The position numbers and the translations under genes were made by a program. Below are positions 6,968 to 15,643 of a stretch of DNA of 30,974 bases, one piece after another; positions within the stretch are counted from its first letter, which is position 1; every line of letters begins with the position of its first letter. This stretch comes from Zeimonas sp003577305 (lineage in GTDB: Bacteria; Pseudomonadota; Gammaproteobacteria; Burkholderiales; Burkholderiaceae_E), in NCBI GenBank assembly GCA_030263385.1, contig SZOX01000030.1, positions 1 to 30,974 on the forward strand, in the 5' to 3' direction. A model generated the notes under the pieces. That model saw nothing but the letters and a program-made list of their open reading frames with translations. It was not told the DNA's origin and did not search any database.

Positions 6968-8041
6968 GTGACCCGCTACCCGTCGGCCAGCCACCTCGAT
7001 CACGCCGCGCCTGCGCGCACCGCGCTGCTGCTGGTGCAGCTCGGCACGCCCGATGCGCCAACGCCAGCCGCAGTGCGGCGCTACCTGCGCGAGTTCCTCT
7101 CCGATCCGCGGGTGGTCGAGCTGCCGCGCGCGCTCTGGCTGCCGATCCTGCACGGACTGGTGCTGCGCCTGCGTCCGGCGCAGTCGGCACGCAAGTACGC
7201 GAGCATCTGGAGCGAGGAGGGCTCGCCGCTGCTGGTGCACACGCGCCGCCAGGCGACGCTGCTGCGCGGCGCACTCGGCGCGTTCGGCCACCAGCTCGAA
7301 GTCGCCTTCGCGATGCGCTACGGCAATCCGTCGATTCCGGCGGTGCTGCGCGAACTGCGCGAGCGCAACCTGGCGCGACTGCTGGTGCTGCCGCTCTATC
7401 CGCAATATGCCGCCTCGACCAGCGCCACCGCGCTCGACGCGGTCGGGCGCGAGCTGGCCGGCTGGCGCAACCTGCCCGAGCTGCGCATGGTGCGCGGCTT
7501 TCACGACCATGACGGCTACATCGACGCGCTGGCGGCCCACCTGCGGCGCGCCTGGGAGCGCGACGGCCGCGCCGAGCGGCTCGTGATGAGCTTTCACGGC
7601 GTGCCGCGGCGCACGCTCGAGCTCGGAGACCCCTATCACGACGAGTGCCTGGCCACCGGGCGGCGGCTGGCCGAGCGCCTCGGGCTGCGGCCCGACGAAT
7701 GGCTGCTCACGTTCCAGTCGCGCTTCGGCCGCGCCGAATGGCTGCGCCCGTACACCGAGCCGAGCCTGCGCGAGCTGGCCGCCTCGGGGGTGCGCAGCGT
7801 CGAGGTGATCTGCCCGGGCTTCGTTGCCGATTGTCTCGAGACGCTCGAGGAAATCGCGATCGAGGGCCGGCGCGCGTTCCTGGAGGCCGGCGGCCGCGAG
7901 TTCCGCTATCTCGGATGCCTGAACGAATCGCCGGAGTTCATCGGCGCGCTCGCCTCGATCGCGCGCCAGCACCTGTCGGGCTGGCCGACCGGTGCAGCGC
8001 CGGCCGCCCCGCTGACCCCGACCCCGGCGCAGGCGCGCTGA
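6968..8041 (+). CDS. hemH: Ferrochelatase
   Basis: Inserts Fe(II) into protoporphyrin IX, the last step of protohaem synthesis. The product has 357 residues from a GTG start at 6968. Motifs include LLVQLGTPDAP (21-31), YPQYAAST (144-151) and the active-site His in SFHGVPRRTLELGDPY (His210 within 208-223). The second conserved site is GFVADCLETLEEI (284-296, with Glu291). These match the His/Glu pair of ferrochelatases. A purine-rich GGGGCGGAG lies upstream of the GTG. The short C-terminal Ala/Pro/Thr tail looks dispensable. It follows hrcA by 25 bases and is probably co-transcribed; its end faces the convergent kbp-like gene. A second haem gene, hemL, lies further along at 23.9 kb. Confidence 0.96.
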   Translation: MTRYPSASHLDHAAPARTALLLVQLGTPDAPTPAAVRRYLREFLSDPRVVELPRALWLPILHGLVLRLRPAQSARKYASIWSEEGSPLLVHTRRQATLLRGALGAFGHQLEVAFAMRYGNPSIPAVLRELRERNLARLLVLPLYPQYAASTSATALDAVGRELAGWRNLPELRMVRGFHDHDGYIDALAAHLRRAWERDGRAERLVMSFHGVPRRTLELGDPYHDECLATGRRLAERLGLRPDEWLLTFQSRFGRAEWLRPYTEPSLRELAASGVRSVEVICPGFVADCLETLEEIAIEGRRAFLEAGGREFRYLGCLNESPEFIGALASIARQHLSGWPTGAAPAAPLTPTPAQAR

Positions 8042-8092
8042 TCGCCGCCGCGGCGCGCGATCGGGCCGCGCACCCGACTGCTTCACACGTTC

Positions 8093-8575
8093 TCAGGCCT
8101 TGGGCGGAATCCGCAGCACCTGCCCCGGGTAGATCTTGTCGGGGTGCGTCAGCATCGGCCTGTTCGCTTCGAAGATCGGCATGTAGGCATTGGCATTGCC
8201 GTAGTACTGCTTCGCGATCTTCGACAGCGTGTCACCGCGCACCACCGTGTAGTACTGCGCCTCGGGCTCCGCATGGCTCACCGACATGTTGTCGATCACG
8301 TTGCCCACCCCGGCCACGTTGCCGCAGCAGAGCACGATCTTCTCGCGGGTGGCCTGGTCGGGTGCCGTGCCCGAGACGGTCACGGTCGCGTTGGCTCCGT
8401 CGAATTCGACCTTCAGGCCGTCGGCGTCGAGTTTCATCGCCGCGATGTAGTCTTCGATCGCCTTGGCGGCAGCCGCGTTCGCCGCGGCCGACTTGTCGGC
8501 GCCTACGGCGGCCTGTGCTTCGCCGCGCCCGAACAGTTTCTCGCCCGCGTCCTTGATGAATGACAAGAGGCCCAT
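8093..8575 (-). CDS. kbp: BON-LysM protein, Kbp (YgaU)-like potassium-binding protein
   Basis: The 160-residue product has the two-domain layout of E. coli Kbp/YgaU: a short N-terminal helix (MGLLSFIKDAGEKLFG), a BON domain (about 37-100) and a C-terminal LysM domain (about 106-156). The LysM part includes YYTVVRGDTLSKIAKQYYGN and ends in DKIYPGQVLRIP, nearly the same as I recall for the E. coli protein. There is no signal peptide, so it is cytoplasmic despite the LysM domain. E. coli Kbp binds K+ and changes conformation; the same role is inferred here. An Ala-rich linker (about 20-38) makes it slightly longer than the E. coli protein (149). GGGAG upstream supports the start. It is convergent with hemH and divergent from grpE. 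Confidence 0.9.
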   Translation of the reverse strand: MGLLSFIKDAGEKLFGRGEAQAAVGADKSAAANAAAAKAIEDYIAAMKLDADGLKVEFDGANATVTVSGTAPDQATREKIVLCCGNVAGVGNVIDNMSVSHAEPEAQYYTVVRGDTLSKIAKQYYGNANAYMPIFEANRPMLTHPDKIYPGQVLRIPPKA

Positions 8576-8610
8576 CGTTGTTCTCCCGGTGCTAAGAAAA
8601 GGGTCCGGCG

Positions 8611-8708
8611 GTGCAGCCGGCCGGATCCAAGGGTAACCGCTGATCGCCCGAAGGTTGTTGAAATCTCCGGGTCCGCCCCCAAAGTACTGCCGACCGCGCC
8701 GGCTGCAC
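8611..8708. repeat. Separated 11-bp perfect inverted repeat around the grpE promoter
   Basis: GTGCAGCCGGC at 8611-8621 is the exact reverse complement of GCCGGCTGCAC at 8698-8708. The arms are 76 bases apart and enclose the candidate sigma-32 promoter of grpE. Function is unknown; it could be a looping operator, a long-range RNA stem or chance in a GC-rich gap. Confidence 0.5.
8657..8684 (+). promoter_or_regulatory. Candidate sigma-32 heat shock promoter of grpE
   Basis: GTTGAAA (8657-8663) resembles the sigma-32 -35 element CTTGAAA (6/7). After 13 bases CCCCAAAG (8677-8684) resembles the -10 element CCCCATNT. Spacing and position, about 70 bases before the grpE ATG, fit a heat shock promoter. 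Confidence 0.55.
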
Positions 8709-8756
8709 GCGCGGCGAATCTGTCCAACGCCTTGATTTTGCTGGGAGAATCACGGG

Positions 8757-9326
8757 ATGAACCGGGAAGCGCCCGACCGTCCGGAAGAAGAACTGCCCGC
8801 CACCGCCAACGATGCCGGCGCCGCGCCGGGTTCCGAAGGCGCCACAGACCAGGCCGCGCCCGAGGTCGCCGGGCACGCGGGGGACACCGAGGCGCAGGTT
8901 GCCGAGTTGCGCGACCAGTATCTGAGGGCGATGGCCGAGTTGGAGAACGTGCGCCGCCGGGCGCAGGAGGAAGTCGCCCGTGCCCACAAGTACGGCATCG
9001 AGGGCTTCGCCGAGAGCCTGCTGCCGGTCAAGGACAGCCTCGAAATGGCCTTGAAGGCCGATACGCCGACGCTGGAGAACCTGAAGGAGGGCGTCGAGGC
9101 CACGCTGCGCCTGCTCGCCTCGGCCTTCGAGAAGAACCGGCTCGTCGAAGTCGATCCGCAGGGCCAGAAGTTCGACCCCAACCGCCACCAGGCGATCTCG
9201 ACGGTGCCCGCGGCGGCCACGCAGCCGCCTGTGGCCGAGAACCACGTTGCCCACGTGCTGCAGAAGGGCTACCTGATCGGCGACCGCGTGCTGCGGCCGG
9301 CGCTCGTCACCGTCGTCCAGGGCTGA
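8757..9326 (+). CDS. grpE: Nucleotide exchange factor GrpE
   Basis: Co-chaperone that promotes ADP release from DnaK. The product has 189 residues: an acidic, Ala/Pro-rich disordered N-terminus (1-45), a long helix with AELRDQYLRAMAELENVRRR (about 49-68) that forms the dimeric coiled coil, and the C-terminal beta domain. The GrpE signature starts around FDPNRHQAIS and ends in LQKGYLIGDRVLRPALVTV. GGGAG lies upstream of the ATG. dnaK begins 79 bases downstream and dnaJ follows, giving the standard grpE-dnaK-dnaJ order. A candidate sigma-32 promoter lies upstream. Confidence 0.97.
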   Translation: MNREAPDRPEEELPATANDAGAAPGSEGATDQAAPEVAGHAGDTEAQVAELRDQYLRAMAELENVRRRAQEEVARAHKYGIEGFAESLLPVKDSLEMALKADTPTLENLKEGVEATLRLLASAFEKNRLVEVDPQGQKFDPNRHQAISTVPAAATQPPVAENHVAHVLQKGYLIGDRVLRPALVTVVQG

Positions 9327-9339
9327 GAACGCCCGCCCG

Positions 9340-9367
9340 CTTGAATTCCGTCCGTTTCGACACATCT
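9340..9367 (+). promoter_or_regulatory. Candidate sigma-32 promoter of dnaK
   Basis: CTTGAAT (9340-9346, 6/7 to CTTGAAA), a 13-base spacer and ACACATCT (9360-9367, 5 of the 7 defined positions of CCCCATNT). It lies in the grpE-dnaK gap about 40 bases before the dnaK ATG and would allow dnaK transcription independent of grpE. Confidence 0.45.
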
Positions 9368-9405
9368 GCAAACCAGACAATTTCCGTCTTCGAGGAACAA
9401 TCAAC

Positions 9406-11349
<1,944 letters not shown>

Positions 11350-11351
11350 AA

Positions 11352-12476
11352 ATGCCGAAACGCGACTACTACGAGATCCTCGGCGTCGCGAAGAACGCGA
11401 CCGACGACGACCTGAAGAAGGCCTATCGCAAGCTCGCGATGAAGCACCACCCGGACCGCAATCCGGGCAGCAGGCAGGCGGAGGAGAAGTTCAAGGAGGT
11501 CAAGGAAGCCTACGAGATGCTCTCCGATCCGGCCAAGCGGGAGGCCTACGACCGCTTCGGCCACGCCGGCGTCGATCCGAACGCGGGTTTCGCCGGCGGC
11601 GCGGGGGGCCAGGGTTTCGGTGGCTTCGCCGACGTGTTCGGCGACATCTTCGGCGACATCTTCGGCGGCCAGCGCGGGGCCGCCGGGCGCAGCAACGTCT
11701 ATCGCGGCGCCGACCTGCGCTACGCGATGGAGATCTCGCTCGAGCAGGCGGCCGGCGGCTACACCTCGGAAATCCGGGTGCCTGCCTGGGAAACCTGCGA
11801 ATCCTGCAACGGCAGCGGCGCCAAGCCCGGTACCAAGCCGAAGGTGTGCCACACCTGCGGCGGCCAGGGCGCGGTGCGCGTGCAGCAGGGCTTCTTCTCG
11901 ATCCAGCAGACCTGCCCCACCTGTCGCGGCAGCGGCAAGGTGATTCCCGAGCCGTGCACCGCTTGCGAGGGTGTCGGCCGCGTGAAGAAGAACAAGACGC
12001 TCGAAGTGAAGATCCCTGCCGGCATCGACCACGGCATGCGCATTCGCTCGGCGGGCAACGGCGAGCCGGGCGTCAACGGCGGGCCGCCCGGAGACCTGTA
12101 CGTGGAGATCCACGTCAAGGAACACCCGGTGTTCCAGCGCGACGGCGACGACCTGCACTGCGAGGTGCCGATCGGCATCACCACCGCGGCGCTGGGCGGT
12201 ACCGTGCAGATTCCCACGCTGCACGGACGCGCCGAGATCGACCTGCCCGAGGGCACCCAGTCGGGCAAGCAGTTCCGGCTGCGCGGCAAGGGCATCAAGG
12301 GCATCCGCTCCAGCTATCCGGGCGACCTGTACGCGCGCGTCGTCGTCGAGACGCCGGTGCGCCTGAACGACCGGCAGAAGCAGTTGCTGCGCGAGCTCGA
12401 AACTTCGCTGAAAGACCCGAAACACAGCCCGCAGACGAAGGGCTGGATGGATCGCGTGAAGGACTTCTTCCAGTGA
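11352..12476 (+). CDS. dnaJ: Chaperone protein DnaJ (Hsp40)
   Basis: Type I J-protein that delivers clients to DnaK and stimulates its ATPase. The product has 374 residues. The J domain (1-70) has the HPD triad at 33-35. A Gly/Phe-rich linker (about 75-112) contains a short repeated GDIFGDIFGG. The zinc-binding region has four CxxCxGxG repeats (CESCNGSG, CHTCGGQG, CPTCRGSG, CTACEGVG). The C-terminal client-binding domains follow. The ATG is two bases after the dnaK stop and has no strong ribosome binding site of its own, so translation may be coupled to dnaK. Its TGA overlaps the GTG of the next gene by four bases (GTGA). Confidence 0.99.
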   Translation: MPKRDYYEILGVAKNATDDDLKKAYRKLAMKHHPDRNPGSRQAEEKFKEVKEAYEMLSDPAKREAYDRFGHAGVDPNAGFAGGAGGQGFGGFADVFGDIFGDIFGGQRGAAGRSNVYRGADLRYAMEISLEQAAGGYTSEIRVPAWETCESCNGSGAKPGTKPKVCHTCGGQGAVRVQQGFFSIQQTCPTCRGSGKVIPEPCTACEGVGRVKKNKTLEVKIPAGIDHGMRIRSAGNGEPGVNGGPPGDLYVEIHVKEHPVFQRDGDDLHCEVPIGITTAALGGTVQIPTLHGRAEIDLPEGTQSGKQFRLRGKGIKGIRSSYPGDLYARVVVETPVRLNDRQKQLLRELETSLKDPKHSPQTKGWMDRVKDFFQ

Positions 12477-13834
12477 AGCTCACCTTCGCCGGAGCCGCCG
12501 ACACGGTCACCGGCTCGCGCTACCTGCTCGATTCGGGTGGGCGCCAGATCCTGCTCGACTGCGGGCTGTTCCAGGGCTTCAAGAAACTGCGCGATCGCAA
12601 CTGGGCTGCCTTTCCGATGCCGCCGCGCGAGATCGACCGCGTGGTGCTCAGCCACGCGCACCTCGATCACAGCGGCTACCTTCCGGCGCTGGTGCGCGAC
12701 GGGTTTCGCGGGCAGATCGTCGCCACCGAGGCCACGCGCGAGCTCTGCGAGATCCTGCTGCGCGACAGCGCGCGACTGCAGGAGGAGGAAGCCGACTTCG
12801 CCAACCGCCACGGCTACTCGAAGCACGCGCCGGCGCGTCCGCTCTACACCGCCGAAGATGCAGAGCGCGCGCTCGCGCGGTTCGTCGTCGTCGGTTTCGA
12901 TCGCGACTTCGATCTCGGCGAGGGCATCGTCGGCCGTTTCCTGCCCGCCGGCCACCTGCTCGGCGCCGCGATCGTGCGGCTGCAGCACGGCCGCCGCACG
13001 CTGGTGTTCAGCGGCGACCTGGGCCGCCCGCACGACCTGGTGATGCGGCCGCCGCGCACCGTCGAGGCTGCCGACACGCTGATCGTCGAGTCGACCTACG
13101 GCGACCGCGGCCACGGCAGCGAAGACCCCGAATCGGTGCTCGGCCGCGTGATTCGCGAGACTGCCGCGCGCGGCGGCACGGTTCTCATTCCGTCGTTCGC
13201 GGTGGGCCGTGCGCAGACGCTGCTCTATGCGCTGTACCGCCTGAAGCAACGCGAGGAAATCCCCGAGATCCCGGTGTTCCTCGACAGCCCGATGGCGGTG
13301 GACGCCACGCGCCTGTACCGGCGCTTCGAGCACGATCATCGGCTCACCCACGAGCAGTGCGTCGGCATGTATCGAGCGGCGCAACTGGTCACCACGCCGG
13401 CCGAGTCGAAGCGGCTGTCCACGCTGCGCGGGCCGCTGGTCATCATCTCGGCCAGCGGCATGGCCACTGGCGGGCGCGTGCTGCACCACCTGAAGCGGAT
13501 CCTGCCCGACGCGGCGAATCACGTCGTGTTCGCCGGTTTCCAGGCCCCCGGCACCCGGGGCGCGCACCTGGTGGCGGGCGAGCGCGAGGTCAAGATCCAC
13601 GGCGACTGGCACGTCGTGCGAGCCGGGGTCACGCAGCTCGACGGCTTTTCGGCGCACGCCGACGGCAACGAGCTGATCGACTGGATGCGCGGTTTTCACT
13701 CGGCTCCGAAGCAGGTCTACGTGACCCACGGCGAGCCCGAGGCGGCCGATCGGCTGCGCGTGCGCATCAGCAAGGAACTCGGCTGGCGCGCGCGTGTGCC
13801 CGAGCACATGGAGACCGTCGACCTGGCGCTCTGA
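12473..13834 (+). CDS. Beta-CASP metallo-beta-lactamase ribonuclease (TTHA0252/CPSF-like)
   Basis: The product has 453 residues from the GTG at 12473, which overlaps the dnaJ stop (GTGA) and has AAGGA about ten bases upstream. The frame is open further upstream, but only inside dnaJ. The metallo-beta-lactamase core has SHAHLDHSGYLPAL (His61, His63, Asp65, His66 as zinc ligands), then LPAGHLLGAA and FSGDLGRPHD. The beta-CASP part has LIVESTYGDR, GGTVLIPSFAVGRAQTLLYAL, ISASGMATGGRVLHH and DGFSAHAD, and it ends with VYVTHGEPEAA. This set is that of RNA-processing nucleases such as Thermus TTHA0252 and CPSF-73-like enzymes. A nuclease role is well supported by family; the RNA substrate is unknown. 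Its overlap with dnaJ suggests heat shock co-expression. Confidence 0.9.
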   Translation: MKLTFAGAADTVTGSRYLLDSGGRQILLDCGLFQGFKKLRDRNWAAFPMPPREIDRVVLSHAHLDHSGYLPALVRDGFRGQIVATEATRELCEILLRDSARLQEEEADFANRHGYSKHAPARPLYTAEDAERALARFVVVGFDRDFDLGEGIVGRFLPAGHLLGAAIVRLQHGRRTLVFSGDLGRPHDLVMRPPRTVEAADTLIVESTYGDRGHGSEDPESVLGRVIRETAARGGTVLIPSFAVGRAQTLLYALYRLKQREEIPEIPVFLDSPMAVDATRLYRRFEHDHRLTHEQCVGMYRAAQLVTTPAESKRLSTLRGPLVIISASGMATGGRVLHHLKRILPDAANHVVFAGFQAPGTRGAHLVAGEREVKIHGDWHVVRAGVTQLDGFSAHADGNELIDWMRGFHSAPKQVYVTHGEPEAADRLRVRISKELGWRARVPEHMETVDLAL

Positions 13835-13836
13835 AC

Positions 13837-13878
13837 CGGCGCCGGTCGTCCCGCTGCGTCGACGCGACGCCGGCGCCG
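13837..13878. terminator. Hairpin-forming palindromes after the beta-CASP gene
   Basis: CGGCGCCGG (13837-13845) and CCGGCGCCG (13870-13878) can pair as a 9-bp stem with a 24-base loop; each also contains the self-palindrome CGGCGCCG. The pair lies in the 111-base gap before the formate dehydrogenase genes. There is no T-tract. It could be a terminator or a regulator site. Confidence 0.3.
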
Positions 13879-13932
13879 CGACGATGCCCCTGCCGGGACT
13901 GCGCGTGCGCTGAAGCCGCGGCGCCGTGCTGG

Positions 13933-13938
13933 TACAGT
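13933..13938 (+). promoter_or_regulatory. -10-like hexamer of the formate dehydrogenase operon
   Basis: TACAGT matches 4/6 of TATAAT and ends seven bases before the ATG at 13946; no Shine-Dalgarno precedes that ATG. The -35 region is poor (CTGAAG at 13910-13915, 17-base spacing). The operon may therefore start with a leaderless mRNA or use an activator. Confidence 0.3.
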
Positions 13939-13945
13939 CCCAGCC

Positions 13946-15643
13946 ATGCACGCGAGCGAGTTCCGGCGCCCGGTCGGCTGGGGCAAGGGCCGGCAGGTCG
14001 ATCCTGCCGCGCTGCAGCGCGTGCGGGCACTGGTCGACGGCCTGCCGCCGCGCCGTGACCTGCTCGTCGAGCACCTGCATCGCATCCAGGACGCCGAAGG
14101 CTGCCTGCCGGCGCCGCTGCTGGCGGCGCTCGCCGAATGGCTGGGCCTTGCGCAGACCGAGGTCTACGAGGTCGCGAGCTTCTACCATCACTTCGAGCCG
14201 CTGCGCGATGGCGAGGCACGTCCTGCGTCGCTGACGGTGCGCGTCTGCGACTCGCTGCCTTGCCGGCTGAACGGCGCCGAAGCGCTGCTCACCGCGCTCG
14301 CGCAGCGCCTGGGCCGCGAGGCGCGGGTGCAGCGCGTGCCCTGCGTCGGGCGCTGTGCCGAGGCGCCGGTGGCGGTGGTCGGCCGCCGGCCGATCGCGCC
14401 GGCTGCGCCCGACGCGGTGCTCGATGCAGTGGCCAGCGGCGATTTCGAGTGTGCGCTGCCTGCCGCCCAGGACTACGCCGGCTATCGGTCGGCCGGCGGC
14501 TATCGGCAACTGGGGCTGCTGCTCGAAGGCCGGCGCAGCCGCGAATCGATCCTCGACGAGCTCGAAGCGTCGGCGCTGCGCGGCCTGGGCGGAGCGGGCT
14601 TTCCGATCGGGCGCAAGTGGCGCATCGTTGCGCAGCAGGCAGCTCCGCGGCTGATGGTGGTCAACGCCGACGAAGGCGAGCCGGGCACTTTCAAGGATCG
14701 CCACTGCCTGGAACGCACGCCGCACCGGATGCTCGAAGGCATGCTGATCGCCGCCGCGGTGGTCGGCTGCGAGGCCTGCTACATCTACCTGCGCGACGAA
14801 TACGCGGGCCTGCGCGCGTTGCTCGTGCGCGAGCTCGCCGCGCTGCGCGCCGACCCGCCGGTGCCCGGCCATGCGCTGCCCGAAATCCACCTGCGGCGCG
14901 GTGCGGGCGCCTACGTCTGCGGCGAGGAGAGCGCGCTGATCGAGTCGGTGGAAGGCAAGCGCGGGATGCCGCGACTGCGCCCGCCCTACGTGGCCGAAGT
15001 GGGCCTCTTCGGGCGGCCTACGCTCGCGCACAACGTCGAGACGCTGCACTGGGTGCCCGAGATCCTCGAGCGCGGCGCCGCGTGGTTTGCCGGCCACGGG
15101 CGGCGCGGCCGGCGCGGCCTGCGCTGGTTCTCGGTGTCGGGCCGGGTGCGCGATCCGGGCGTGAAGCTCGCACCGGCCGGCATCAGCGTGCGCGAACTGA
15201 TCGACGAACACTGCGGGGGCATGCTGCCCGGGCACGACCTGTACGCCTATCTTCCGGGCGGGGCATCGGGCGGCATCCTGCCGGCATCGCTCGCCGACGA
15301 GCCGCTCGACTTCGACACGCTGCAGCCGCACGGCGCGTTCATCGGCTCGGCGGCAGTGATCGTGCTGTCGCAGCGCGACAGCGTCGTCGACGCCGCACGC
15401 AACCTGATGGCTTTCTTTCGCGACGAGTCGTGCGGCCAGTGCACGCCGTGTCGCGTCGGCACCGCGAAGGCAGCGCGCGAGATCGCGCAAGGGCAGTGGA
15501 ATGCCGGGCTGCTGCGCGAGCTGTCGGCCGCGATGATGGACGCCTCGATCTGCGGGCTCGGGCAGGCGGCACCCAATCCGGTGCTCTCGGTGCTGCGCCA
15601 CTTCGCGCACGAGCTCGCGGGGCCGCCGCAGGCGCAGCGATGA
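13946..15643 (+). CDS. NAD-dependent formate dehydrogenase, fused NuoE/NuoF-type beta subunit
   Basis: Diaphorase subunit that passes electrons from the formate-oxidising subunit through Fe-S clusters and FMN to NAD+. The 565-residue product fuses two modules that are separate genes (fdsG and fdsB) in many relatives. The N-terminal NuoE-like part (about 20-160) has the thioredoxin-type [2Fe-2S] ligands C101, C106, C133 and C137. The NuoF-like part (about 180-555) has the FMN loop RGLGGAGFPIGRKW (212-225), NADEGEPGTFKDR (240-252), the NADH-binding GAGAYVCGEESALIESVEGKRG stretch from 319, and [4Fe-4S] ligands C496, C499, C502 and C536. The layout and size resemble Fdh1B of Methylorubrum extorquens. 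Its stop overlaps the alpha-subunit start (ATGA), implying coupled synthesis. A stand-alone hydrogenase or complex I origin is unlikely given the partner gene. Confidence 0.9.
   Translation: MHASEFRRPVGWGKGRQVDPAALQRVRALVDGLPPRRDLLVEHLHRIQDAEGCLPAPLLAALAEWLGLAQTEVYEVASFYHHFEPLRDGEARPASLTVRVCDSLPCRLNGAEALLTALAQRLGREARVQRVPCVGRCAEAPVAVVGRRPIAPAAPDAVLDAVASGDFECALPAAQDYAGYRSAGGYRQLGLLLEGRRSRESILDELEASALRGLGGAGFPIGRKWRIVAQQAAPRLMVVNADEGEPGTFKDRHCLERTPHRMLEGMLIAAAVVGCEACYIYLRDEYAGLRALLVRELAALRADPPVPGHALPEIHLRRGAGAYVCGEESALIESVEGKRGMPRLRPPYVAEVGLFGRPTLAHNVETLHWVPEILERGAAWFAGHGRRGRRGLRWFSVSGRVRDPGVKLAPAGISVRELIDEHCGGMLPGHDLYAYLPGGASGGILPASLADEPLDFDTLQPHGAFIGSAAVIVLSQRDSVVDAARNLMAFFRDESCGQCTPCRVGTAKAAREIAQGQWNAGLLRELSAAMMDASICGLGQAAPNPVLSVLRHFAHELAGPPQAQR

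Noticed and set aside
11635..11680. Short direct repeat inside dnaJ
   Set aside because: It encodes the GDIFGDIFGG motif of the normal Gly/Phe linker of DnaJ.
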